Shown here: piece after piece, positions 53,361 to 60,798 of the stretch
Layout: every line of letters starts with the position of its first letter
How positions within the stretch are numbered: the first letter of the stretch is position 1
From: Lacrimispora defluvii
GTDB lineage: Bacteria; Bacillota; Clostridia; Lachnospirales; Lachnospiraceae
Assembly: GCA_013036995.1 (NCBI GenBank)
Contig: JAAOXG010000020.1
Span: forward strand, 62,001 to 126,000
Length of the DNA stretch: 64,000 nt
Direction: 5' to 3'
Made by a program: the position numbers and the translations under genes
The notes under the pieces: generated by a model
The model's database searches: none
What the model was told of the DNA's origin: nothing
The model's input: only the letters and a program-made list of their open reading frames with translations

Positions 53361-53385
53361 CAAAAACAGGAGAAACAGCTATAAA
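53357..53385 (+). promoter_or_regulatory. hup promoter
   Basis: TTGACA, exactly 17 bases, TATAAA. The -35 overlaps the mazG stop. It is one of the best SigA promoters in the window, fitting abundant HU. Confidence 0.8.
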
Positions 53386-53451
53386 TGATATAGTAATCGT
53401 GTCAACGAGAAAATCAGTAGCCTGGTGCTACATTCTAGGAGGAAGATATCA

Positions 53452-53727
53452 ATGAACAAAGCAGAGTTAATCGCGGCAGTAGCAGAGAAAGCAGAGCTGT
53501 CCAAGAAGGATGCAGAAAAGGCAGTAAAAGCTTTAACAGATGTAATATCTGAAGAATTAGTTAAGGGCGAGAAAATCCAGTTAGTTGGCTTTGGTACATT
53601 CGAAGTATCTGAGAGAGCTGCAAGAGAAGGCAGAAATCCTAAGAGCGGTGAAGTTATGAATATACCGGCTTCCAAGACTCCAAAGTTCAAAGCAGGTAAG
53701 GCATTAAAGGATATGGTGAACGCATAA
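53452..53727 (+). CDS. hup: HU-family DNA-binding protein
   Basis: A 91-residue HU, the standard length. It starts [20 protein letters not shown], with the flexible arm residues [15 protein letters not shown] and the C-terminal helix [11 protein letters not shown]. It bends and packs DNA. ATG 53452 follows CTAGGAGGAAG. rqcP starts three bases after its stop, so the two form an operon with unequal demand. Confidence 0.95.
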   Translation: MNKAELIAAVAEKAELSKKDAEKAVKALTDVISEELVKGEKIQLVGFGTFEVSERAAREGRNPKSGEVMNIPASKTPKFKAGKALKDMVNA

Positions 53728-53730
53728 TCC

Positions 53731-53970
53731 ATGAGACTTGATAAGTTTCTGAAAGTTTCCAGGATCATTAAGAGAAGAACCGTAGCAAACGAAGCCTGTG
53801 ATGCAGGCCGTGTGCTTGTGAATGATAAACCTGCAAAAGCCTCCTTAAACATTAAGGAAGGCGATGTAATTGAAATACACTTTGGCACCAGTTCGGTTAA
53901 GGTAGAGGTTCTTGATGTGGCGGAAACCGTAAAAAAAGATGAGGCAAAAGAGCTTTATCGCTATCTGTAG
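53731..53970 (+). CDS. rqcP: S4-domain RNA-binding protein RqcP (YabO/HslR-like)
   Basis: A 79-residue single S4-domain protein (MRLDKFLKVSRIIKRRTVANE and VLVNDKPAKASLNIKEGD). RqcP helps RqcH add alanine tails to stalled peptides on the 50S subunit. Its place before yabP and after the HU gene is conserved in clostridia. It is coupled to hup by a 3-base gap. A terminator-like hairpin follows at 54017-54056. Confidence 0.88.
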   Translation: MRLDKFLKVSRIIKRRTVANEACDAGRVLVNDKPAKASLNIKEGDVIEIHFGTSSVKVEVLDVAETVKKDEAKELYRYL

Positions 53971-54000
53971 CCTTTTACTTGATACAAAAGTTTAATTTCA

Positions 54001-54056
54001 GGAATATTGGAGCTCGCCTCCTAATATACTTTATACAGGTATATTAGGAGGTTTTT
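54001..54056 (+). promoter_or_regulatory. yabP promoter region with terminator hairpin that holds the ribosome site
   Basis: CCTCCTAATATA (54017-54028) pairs perfectly with TATATTAGGAGG (54040-54051), then TTTTTCTTT. This ends rqcP transcripts, and the AGGAGG of yabP is fully inside the 3' arm. GGAATATT at 54001-54008 fits the SigE -35 (GKMATATT) and TATACTTT at 54025-54032 partly fits its -10. A start near 54039 would skip the 5' arm and free the ribosome site. Hairpin seen; SigE use inferred. Confidence 0.65.
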
Positions 54057-54060
54057 CTTT

Positions 54061-54345
54061 ATGGAAGAAAAGATAAGCGTACGCCCTCACAGGCTGACAA
54101 TAGATAATCGTGCTTCCAGTACGATGACCGGAATACGGGATGTGGTATCCTTCGATGAAAACCAGGTGGTACTGGATACGGATATGGGGCTTCTGACATT
54201 AAAGGGCAAGGATCTTCATGTCAGCCGGTTAACTCTGGAAAAAGGAGAAGTGGATTTAAACGGCACAATAGAGAGTCTTTTATATTCCTCTAACGAGGCT
54301 CTTCGAAGGTCGGGGGAGTCTCTTCTGTCCAGGCTGTTTAAATAA
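54061..54345 (+). CDS. yabP: sporulation protein YabP
   Basis: A 94-residue YabP-family protein of typical length (about 95-100), rich in beta strands (RLTIDNRASSTMTGIRDVVSFDE and TDMGLLTLKGKDLHVSRLTLEKGEVDLNG). In Bacillus it is made in the mother cell under SigE and is needed for spore coat or cortex assembly with YabQ. yabQ follows after 17 bases. The ribosome site AGGAGG sits within a hairpin (see 54001-54056). Confidence 0.93.
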   Translation: MEEKISVRPHRLTIDNRASSTMTGIRDVVSFDENQVVLDTDMGLLTLKGKDLHVSRLTLEKGEVDLNGTIESLLYSSNEALRRSGESLLSRLFK

Positions 54346-54362
54346 AATCCAGAGGGAGTCAT

Positions 54363-54719
54363 ATGAGCGTTCATATCGTATATGAAGTAAAACTTCTGCT
54401 CTACAGCTTTTTTACAGGTGCAGGGCTTATGATGACATATGACCTGCTTCGAATTTTCCGTATTTTTATTCCTCATTCTTATGTATTCACAGGAATTGAG
54501 GACATGATTTATTGGGTCTATGCCGCGTTGGTGACATTTTCCCTGCTGTATGAACAAAATGACGGAGGATTGAGAGGATATGTCATAGCCGGGATTTTTC
54601 TTGGGATGTTTTTATATGACCGGCTGGTCAGCAGGTTTTTTTTAAAATCCTTGAAAAACCTTCAAAAATACATTAAAATGATAATGCATAAGTGGATCCG
54701 TCCAAAGAGACGGCAGTAG
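54363..54719 (+). CDS. yabQ: spore cortex biosynthesis protein YabQ
   Basis: A 118-residue membrane protein with three or four hydrophobic segments (about 4-25, 40-60 and 68-90), as in YabQ, and a basic C-terminal tail. It is required for cortex formation in Bacillus. It is shorter than the B. subtilis protein (about 210), which is common in clostridia. AGAGGGAG precedes the ATG. It is coupled to divIC, with 17 bases between stop and start. Confidence 0.85.
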   Translation: MSVHIVYEVKLLLYSFFTGAGLMMTYDLLRIFRIFIPHSYVFTGIEDMIYWVYAALVTFSLLYEQNDGGLRGYVIAGIFLGMFLYDRLVSRFFLKSLKNLQKYIKMIMHKWIRPKRRQ

Positions 54720-54736
54720 GAACAACTGGTGATTGT

Positions 54737-55060
54737 ATGAATGAGATGGGAAAGTCAAGAAGAAAAAGAAAAGATAGATGGGGCAACCGCATGGCCTTGA
54801 TTGGAATTACCTTTGTGGTATTCAGTCTGGCAGTGATTGTCACGATTGAAGGTGCTTCGCTCAAAGAAAAGGAACTGGAATATCAGTATCGCCTGCAGAA
54901 TCTTCAGGCGCAGGTGGACAAGGAGCAGAGTCGTGCCAAAGAACTGGAAGAATACCGGGTATATGTCCAGACCAAGCAGTATGTGGAGGAAGTGGCTAAG
55001 CAGAAGCTGGGGCTTGTGAAACCTGATGAAATACTATTGAAACCATCGCAGAAGAAGTAG
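54737..55060 (+). CDS. divIC: septum formation initiator, DivIC/FtsB family
   Basis: A 107-residue bitopic protein: a basic cytosolic tail, one membrane helix (about 20-38, ALIGITFVVFSLAVIVTIE) and an external coiled coil (about 40-95). The closing motif VAKQKLGLVKPDEILLKP is typical. It links FtsL and FtsQ/DivIB in the divisome. I take ATG 54737; upstream codons back to 54692 lie within yabQ. The ribosome site is weak (GGTGATT), which suggests coupling to yabQ. The order yabP-yabQ-divIC matches Bacillus. Confidence 0.88.
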   Translation: MNEMGKSRRKRKDRWGNRMALIGITFVVFSLAVIVTIEGASLKEKELEYQYRLQNLQAQVDKEQSRAKELEEYRVYVQTKQYVEEVAKQKLGLVKPDEILLKPSQKK

Positions 55061-55080
55061 AATCTTTGCGGGTATCCCTT

Positions 55081-55103
55081 TATGTCCAAAAAACTTGGAC
55101 ATA
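55081..55103 (+). promoter_or_regulatory. perfect inverted repeat upstream of spoIIE (0A-box-like)
   Basis: TATGTCCAA-AAAAC-TTGGACATA. Each arm contains TGTCCAA, one base from the Spo0A box TGTCGAA. It might instead be a weak terminator after divIC, but no T-run follows. Further one-mismatch boxes lie at 55117-55123 (TGTCGTA) and 55148-55154 (TTTGACA, reverse). Confidence 0.45.
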
Positions 55104-55148
55104 ATTTAGAGGAAACTGTCGTACAATTTTAAAAATGAATCAGCTGTT

Positions 55149-55215
55149 TTGACAAAATTTTCCCTCCTGCCTGTATATAATGGTTTAAAGCATGATACAG
55201 GCAGGAGGGATTTTT
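55149..55215 (+). promoter_or_regulatory. spoIIE promoter with 21-base spacer and ribosome-site hairpin
   Basis: TTGACA (55149-55154), 21 bases, TATAAT (55176-55181). A 21-base spacing is the known feature of the Spo0A-driven spoIIE promoter of Bacillus. A perfect 16-base-pair hairpin joins 55161-55176 with 55195-55210; its 3' arm holds the GGAGGG ribosome site and TTTTT follows. RNA started from this promoter, near 55188, lacks the 5' arm, so only read-through RNA would fold and stop or be blocked. Confidence 0.75.
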
Positions 55216-56631
55216 GTGTTCAGACGTAAGGCGGCACATCACGATATGGCTGATGTGAATGTATATACGGCAAAGAGATTAAACGACATGGCAAATTCGC
55301 TTGGGGAACTTGCCAGAGCGTGCACAGATGAGCTGTCCGCAGAACAGGGACTTACAAAGGAAGATGGGATAGCAGCACTGGAGACTGCTGCTGCAATGGT
55401 ATGCGCAGGCTGCAACAAATGTATCGTATATCCCGGTAAGGAACAGGACAACCAGTATTATCTGCAGTATTTAATTCGTGCGTTTGAACAAAAGGGAAGC
55501 GTAGATTACGGGGACATGCCCCGTTTTTTTCTGGAAAGCTGTAAAAGAAGGGAAGAATATCTGGCTCACTTAAACAGGGGGCTTGGGCGGGCGACCATGA
55601 ATCTTGCATGGAAGAACCGTTTTTTGGAAAGCAGGGATGCAATTATCGTACAGTTTAAAGAACTGGCGGTGATTTTAGAAGAATTTTCCCATCAGGTGGA
55701 GCATGCCACTGATATTACACCGGAATGGGAAGAGGAGATCAAACGGGCATTCCGTAAAAATCATATTGTGATAGAAAAAATGCTTCTTTTGGAATATGAG
55801 AACCAGCAGAGAGAAGCCTATCTCACGATGAGAACGTTAAACGGGCGCTGCGTCACGGTCAAGGAAGCAGCAGAAATATTAGAGGATGCCATGGAAGAAG
55901 GGGAATGGACGGTGGCTCCTGACGGAAGAACTCTGGTTACCAGGTCAGCGGACACAATCCGATTTGTTGAAAAGGGGGATTATCAGATTATCTACGGTGC
56001 TGCAAAGGCCGTTAAAACAGGAGAAGAGATTTCCGGAGATAATTATACATTTGGACAGGTTCAGCCCGGACAGGCTATTATGAGTCTGTCTGACGGCATG
56101 GGAAGCGGTAAAATAGCAGAGGAAGAGAGCAGACAGGTGATTGAGCTGACCCAGAGACTGCTGGAAGCCGGATTTTCTACCAGGGCGGCACTGAAAATGG
56201 TAAATACCGTACTTCTTCTCACCGGACTGACCCAGCATCCTGCAACCCTTGACTTGTGCTGCATCGATTTAAAGACCGGAATCATGGAAGCCATGAAGCT
56301 GGGGGCAGCAGCCACCTATATCCGCAGCGAAAGAGGCGTGGAGCGCTTAGAGGCGGGCGAAGTACCCATGGGGATATTAAGCCCGGTGGAACCGGTGCTT
56401 TTATCTAAAAAGCTATGGGATGATAACCGGATCATAATGGTAAGCGACGGCGTGTTAGATGCACTTCCTGCAGATGACAAGGAGCTGATGCTTCAGGAAT
56501 TTATTGCAGGAATGCCAATAAAGAATCCCCAGGATATGGCAGACCGGATTCTTTTGTTTGCAAGATCATTTACAGAAAATGCCGCCGATGATATGACGGT
56601 GCTGACTGCAGGGATATGGAAAAGAAAATAA
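55216..56631 (+). CDS. spoIIE: SpoIIE-family protein phosphatase, soluble short form
   Basis: A 471-residue protein starting at GTG 55216, after AGGAGGG. It holds a regulatory helical region (about 1-245) and a PP2C domain (about 255-470) with VQPGQAIMSLSDGMGSG, LDLCCIDLKTG and IIMVSDGVLDALP, which carry the metal-binding Asp residues. It would dephosphorylate SpoIIAA to activate SigF in the forespore. The ten-helix membrane domain of B. subtilis SpoIIE (827 residues) is missing, and no membrane segment remains. Its position between divIC and tilS is the standard one. An upstream ATG at 55192 is in the hairpin loop without a site. Confidence 0.88.
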   Translation: MFRRKAAHHDMADVNVYTAKRLNDMANSLGELARACTDELSAEQGLTKEDGIAALETAAAMVCAGCNKCIVYPGKEQDNQYYLQYLIRAFEQKGSVDYGDMPRFFLESCKRREEYLAHLNRGLGRATMNLAWKNRFLESRDAIIVQFKELAVILEEFSHQVEHATDITPEWEEEIKRAFRKNHIVIEKMLLLEYENQQREAYLTMRTLNGRCVTVKEAAEILEDAMEEGEWTVAPDGRTLVTRSADTIRFVEKGDYQIIYGAAKAVKTGEEISGDNYTFGQVQPGQAIMSLSDGMGSGKIAEEESRQVIELTQRLLEAGFSTRAALKMVNTVLLLTGLTQHPATLDLCCIDLKTGIMEAMKLGAAATYIRSERGVERLEAGEVPMGILSPVEPVLLSKKLWDDNRIIMVSDGVLDALPADDKELMLQEFIAGMPIKNPQDMADRILLFARSFTENAADDMTVLTAGIWKRK

Positions 56632-56634
56632 TAA

Positions 56635-56663
56635 TTGCAACAGACATGTTTTACGGGTATATT
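56635..56663 (+). promoter_or_regulatory. promoter of tilS-hpt-ftsH
   Basis: TTGCAA, 17 bases, TATATT, starting four bases after the spoIIE stop. It would let the essential genes be transcribed outside sporulation. Confidence 0.6.
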
Positions 56664-56705
56664 TATGATAGAGAGGGGAGAAAATCAACTAAGGAAGGTG
56701 GCTGA

Positions 56706-58082
56706 ATGTACAAAACGATTTTAGATTATGTCAGACGGAACCAGCTGTTTGACCGGGGTGACCGCGTGATTGTGGCGTTATCCGGTGGGGCCGATTCTGT
56801 CTGTCTTCTTGTAGTTTTAAACGAAATAAAGCAGGAGTTTGATCTGGCTTTAAAGGCAGTGCATGTTCATCATGGATTAAGAGGAGAAGAAGCGGACAGA
56901 GACAGTAACTATGCCGGGGAACTTTCAGAAAAACTGGGAGTGCCCTTTTCCTGTGCCCATGTAGACGCGGCAGGCTATGCAAAAGAGCATGGAATGTCTG
57001 TAGAGGAAGCAGGAAGGCATTTAAGATATAAGATTTTTGAAGAAGAAAGAGTGTTATTTGGGGGAACCAAAATTGCGGTGGCTCATCACGGCGATGATCA
57101 GGCTGAGACCATACTGTATAATTTATTCCGGGGAACCGGATTAAAGGGACTGGGCGGAATGCGGCCTTTAAGAGACCGGATTGTGCGGCCTCTGCTCTGT
57201 GTAGGAAGAGAGGAAATTCTTGCATATCTCAGCGAAAACGGGATATCTTATTGTGAGGATTCTACAAACAATGGAACCGAATATGCCAGAAACCGGATCA
57301 GGAAAGTGATCCTTCCCCAGATTAAGGAACAGCTGAATGCAAGGGCGGGGGAGAACATTATCCATGCGGGTTTGATGGCGGCGAAAGCTGATGCCTATCT
57401 GGAAAAACAGGCAGACAGCCTGCTGGCCAATTATGGAGAATTAAAAAAAGACAAAGACGGAACTGTTTATCAGTGGGGAATCGGAACTGAAATACTCCTG
57501 AACGAGGATGATATCATAAGGGGTTATGTAATCCGCCAGATGATTAAGGGCGTTAATCAGTCCATGAAGGACATTACCATGATTCATGTGGAAAGCGCGG
57601 CAGCGCTTCTTTTTGGTCCTGCAGGCAGGCAGATCGACCTTCCCGGAGGACTGGTTGCAGTCAGAACCAGGAAACAAATGTGGATAAAAAAGAAAAATGT
57701 CGAAGATCCGGTGGATAACCACCTGGAAGTTTCTCTCCCAAATGTTGATTTTTCTGTGTTTTCCTACAAAAAAGGCATGGAAATTCCCAAAAACGGGTAT
57801 ACGAAATGGTTTGATTATGATAAAATCAAATGTGCACTTTCTGTGAGGTATCGGGAAACCGGAGATTACATGACGCTGGCCGGGGGCGGAAGAAAGACTT
57901 TAAAGTCTTATCTGATCGATTCCAAGGTTCCCAAAGAAGAGCGTGGAAAAATTCCGCTTGTAACGGAAGGTTCCCATGTCCTATGGGTAATCGGATACCG
58001 GATCAGTGAATACTATAAGATAACAGATGATACCCATACAGTAATACAAATGCAGCTAGACGGAGGAAAAGTTAATGGATGA
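56706..58082 (+). CDS. tilS: tRNA(Ile)-lysidine synthase
   Basis: A 458-residue TilS. It attaches lysine to C34 of the CAU-anticodon tRNA-Ile so that it reads AUA. The P-loop is ALSGGADS (24-31), followed by HVHHGLRGEEADRD, IAVAHHGDDQAETIL and RPLL. The C-terminal tRNA-binding domain spans about 380-458 (SVRYRETGDYMTLAGGGRKT). AAGGAAGGTGG precedes the ATG. Its last codons overlap the hpt start by eight bases. Confidence 0.95.
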   Translation: MYKTILDYVRRNQLFDRGDRVIVALSGGADSVCLLVVLNEIKQEFDLALKAVHVHHGLRGEEADRDSNYAGELSEKLGVPFSCAHVDAAGYAKEHGMSVEEAGRHLRYKIFEEERVLFGGTKIAVAHHGDDQAETILYNLFRGTGLKGLGGMRPLRDRIVRPLLCVGREEILAYLSENGISYCEDSTNNGTEYARNRIRKVILPQIKEQLNARAGENIIHAGLMAAKADAYLEKQADSLLANYGELKKDKDGTVYQWGIGTEILLNEDDIIRGYVIRQMIKGVNQSMKDITMIHVESAAALLFGPAGRQIDLPGGLVAVRTRKQMWIKKKNVEDPVDNHLEVSLPNVDFSVFSYKKGMEIPKNGYTKWFDYDKIKCALSVRYRETGDYMTLAGGGRKTLKSYLIDSKVPKEERGKIPLVTEGSHVLWVIGYRISEYYKITDDTHTVIQMQLDGGKVNG

Positions 58083-58602
58083 CAAGATACGTGTAATGTT
58101 ATCAGAGGAAGAGATAGCAACAAGAATTAAAGAAGTAGCAGAAGAAATCAGCAGGGACTATGAGGGAAAACCTCTTCACCTGATTTGCATTTTAAAGGGA
58201 GGCGTATTCTTTACCTGCGAACTGGCAAAGCGGATTAGTCTGCCGTTAACCATGGACTTCATGTCTGTTTCCAGCTATGGATCCGGTACCGTATCAAGCG
58301 GAATTGTGAAAATCATCAAAGATTTGGATGACCCGATTGAAGGCAAGGACGTATTGATTGTGGAGGATATTATTGATTCCGGCAATACTCTTTCTTACTT
58401 AATTGAGGTGCTGAAACAGAGAAATCCAAACAGTGTAGAGTTATGTACCCTGCTTGATAAACCGGAACGACGGGTGAAGAAACAGGTTGAAGTGAAGTAT
58501 ACCTGCTTTACCGTACCGGATGAGTTTATCATCGGTTATGGTCTTGACTACGATCAGATATACAGGAATTTGCCATATATTGGAGTGATAGAACAGCAAT
58601 AA
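58075..58602 (+). CDS. hpt: hypoxanthine phosphoribosyltransferase
   Basis: A 175-residue HPRT making IMP and GMP from hypoxanthine or guanine and PRPP. The PRPP loop is VLIVEDIIDSGNTL (93-106), with LKGGVFF near residue 40 and the C-terminal VGYGLDYDQ equivalent IGYGLDYDQIYRNLPYIG. It starts inside tilS (8-base overlap) behind GGAGG, and ftsH starts nine bases after its stop. The order tilS-hpt-ftsH is conserved in Firmicutes. Confidence 0.95.
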   Translation: MDDKIRVMLSEEEIATRIKEVAEEISRDYEGKPLHLICILKGGVFFTCELAKRISLPLTMDFMSVSSYGSGTVSSGIVKIIKDLDDPIEGKDVLIVEDIIDSGNTLSYLIEVLKQRNPNSVELCTLLDKPERRVKKQVEVKYTCFTVPDEFIIGYGLDYDQIYRNLPYIGVIEQQ

Positions 58603-58611
58603 GGAGGCAGC

Positions 58612-60432
58612 ATGTTGAAACAACAGCAACCATTTAAAGGCTTGGGATTCCTGCTCCTTCTGGCTATAATGCTATTATTTGCCAGCAGACTGCCCCAAAA
58701 GAGCGGAATCATTACAAACCAGGAACTCATGCAGGCGATTGACAATGGGACCATAACCTCAGCGACAGTCAGACAGAACGATCCGCCGCCAACCGGCAGA
58801 ATCGAGATGGTCATGACTGACAATTCATTAAAGCAGGCCAATGTATCCAATGTGATTGAGATCCAGGATCTTCTGGACCGGAATGGAATTACCTACACAG
58901 TGGATGCAGTCCAGAAGGAAAATCTTTTTCTTGTCATAACCTTACCCATTATTTTAACGGCAGTAGCCCTGGTTTTTCTGTTTATGCTAATGAATGCCAG
59001 AGCCGGAGCCGGCAGCGCCAATGCCAAGATGATGAATTTTGGAAGAAGCCGTGCTCATCTTGCAAAGGATGCCAATAAAATAAACTTCAGCAAGGTAGCT
59101 GGACTGGAAGAGGAGAAAGAGGAGCTGGAGGAAGTTGTTGACTTCTTAAAGAATCCTCAAAAATATACCGGCGTGGGAGCCCGGATTCCCAAGGGAATTC
59201 TTTTGGTAGGACCTCCCGGAACAGGAAAAACCCTTCTTGCAAAAGCGGTTGCTGGAGAAGCAGGCGTACCGTTCTTTTCGATATCCGGTTCGGATTTTGT
59301 AGAGATGTTTGTGGGCGTTGGTGCATCCCGTGTCAGAGATTTGTTTGAAGAGGGAAAGAAGCACGCACCGTGTATCATCTTTATCGATGAGATTGATGCA
59401 GTTGCACGCCGAAGAGGAACCGGAATGGGCGGCGGCCATGATGAAAGAGAGCAGACATTAAACCAGCTTCTTGTTGAGATGGACGGTTTTGGAATCAATG
59501 AAGGAATCATCGTAATGGCAGCTACCAACCGTGTGGATATTTTAGACCCGGCTATTTTAAGACCCGGACGTTTCGACCGTAAGGTCAGCGTAGGGAGACC
59601 GGATGTGAAGGGAAGAGAAGAGATCTTAATGGTTCATTCCAAGGAGAAACCTCTCGCGGAAGATGTGGACTTAAGAAGAATCGCTCAGACCACAGCCGGA
59701 TTCACAGGTGCAGATTTAGAAAACCTGATGAATGAAGCTGCTATTTATGCAGCAAGGCATGGGAAAAAGTATATTAATCAGTCTGATATCGATAAAGCCT
59801 TTGTAAAGGTGGGAATCGGTGCAGAAAAGAAAAGCAAGGTTATTACGGAAAAAGAAAAGAAGATTACAGCCTACCACGAGGCAGGGCATGCAATCCTTTT
59901 CCATCTGCTTCCGGATGAGGGACCGGTTCATACCATATCCATCATACCTACGGGAGTCAGCGCTGCCGGTTATACCATGCCTCTTCCGGAAAGTGATCAT
60001 ATGTTTAACACGAAAGGCAAGATGCTGCAGGATATTATGGTGGATCTGGGCGGAAGGATCGCAGAGGAGATTATCTTCGGCGACATTACCACAGGTGCTT
60101 CCCAGGATATCAAGCAGGCAACAGCTCTTGCCAGAGCTATGGTAACCCAGTATGGAATGTCTGATCAGGTTGGAATGATCAATTATGATAATGATGGCGA
60201 TGAAGTATTCATCGGAAGGGATCTTGCTCATACCAAGAATTATGGAGGCCAGGTTGCCAATACCATTGATAATGAAGTAAAGCGAATTATTGATGAATGC
60301 TATGAGAAGGCAAAGGAAATTATCTTAAAACATGAAGATGTTCTTCATGCATGCTGTAAGCTGCTTATGGAAAAGGAAAAGATAGGCCAGAAAGAATTTG
60401 AAAGCCTGTTTCCTGCTGAAGCAGAAGTCTGA
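58612..60432 (+). CDS. ftsH: ATP-dependent zinc metalloprotease FtsH
   Basis: A 606-residue membrane AAA+ protease for membrane-protein quality control. Two membrane helices (about 9-27 and 104-128) flank an external domain. The AAA domain has Walker A GPPGTGKT (200-207), Walker B IIFIDEID and the second region of homology [20 protein letters not shown]. The protease zinc site is HEAGH (422-426). AAGGAGG precedes the ATG. It ends the operon. Confidence 0.96.
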   Translation: MLKQQQPFKGLGFLLLLAIMLLFASRLPQKSGIITNQELMQAIDNGTITSATVRQNDPPPTGRIEMVMTDNSLKQANVSNVIEIQDLLDRNGITYTVDAVQKENLFLVITLPIILTAVALVFLFMLMNARAGAGSANAKMMNFGRSRAHLAKDANKINFSKVAGLEEEKEELEEVVDFLKNPQKYTGVGARIPKGILLVGPPGTGKTLLAKAVAGEAGVPFFSISGSDFVEMFVGVGASRVRDLFEEGKKHAPCIIFIDEIDAVARRRGTGMGGGHDEREQTLNQLLVEMDGFGINEGIIVMAATNRVDILDPAILRPGRFDRKVSVGRPDVKGREEILMVHSKEKPLAEDVDLRRIAQTTAGFTGADLENLMNEAAIYAARHGKKYINQSDIDKAFVKVGIGAEKKSKVITEKEKKITAYHEAGHAILFHLLPDEGPVHTISIIPTGVSAAGYTMPLPESDHMFNTKGKMLQDIMVDLGGRIAEEIIFGDITTGASQDIKQATALARAMVTQYGMSDQVGMINYDNDGDEVFIGRDLAHTKNYGGQVANTIDNEVKRIIDECYEKAKEIILKHEDVLHACCKLLMEKEKIGQKEFESLFPAEAEV

Positions 60433-60454
60433 TGACGAAACTTTGATTTAAGAT

Positions 60455-60512
60455 AAAAGCGCAGAGATCCGGTAAAATATCTAAGTTTTTGCCTGTGATT
60501 CTGCGCTTTTTT
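60455..60512 (+). terminator. terminator after ftsH
   Basis: AAAAGCGCAG (60455-60464) pairs perfectly with CTGCGCTTTT (60501-60510), and further Ts follow. The loop is long (36 bases), which may hold inner structure. Confidence 0.7.
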
Positions 60513-60596
60513 GTTGCCTGTGGAGAATGAGTGAAAAAATGCATAAAAAAATATTGATAAAAAATTGATGTTTGTGCACACTTATTTTCTCAGGCG

Positions 60597-60710
60597 TGGT
60601 ATATTAATAAACGTAAACCCCCCCAATACATTATATAGTTTTTGCTACACCCCATAAGAAACGAAATACCTTCTCCGAAAAACGGTCAGCTACCCCGCTG
60701 ACCGTTTTTT
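60597..60710 (+). ncRNA. candidate small regulatory RNA with C-rich motifs
   Basis: The 366-base gap between ftsH and the amylase gene contains an extended -10 box TGGTATATT (60597-60605) and, 70 bases on, a strong terminator (AAAAACGGTCAGC / GCTGACCGTTTTT, 60678-60709). No open frame lies between. The predicted RNA, about 60612-60710, has three C-runs (CCCCCCC near 60620, CACCCC near 60645 and TACCCC in the terminator loop). Exposed C-rich motifs that pair with ribosome sites are usual in Firmicutes small RNAs. It is a prediction; the -35 box is poor. Confidence 0.5.
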
Positions 60711-60798
60711 ATTGCAATTTAGAAAAAGGCGGGGTTGTATAATTGAATCCAATCAGATAAAATGGTAATAGATAGATGGGAAAGGATATGAAGAATCT

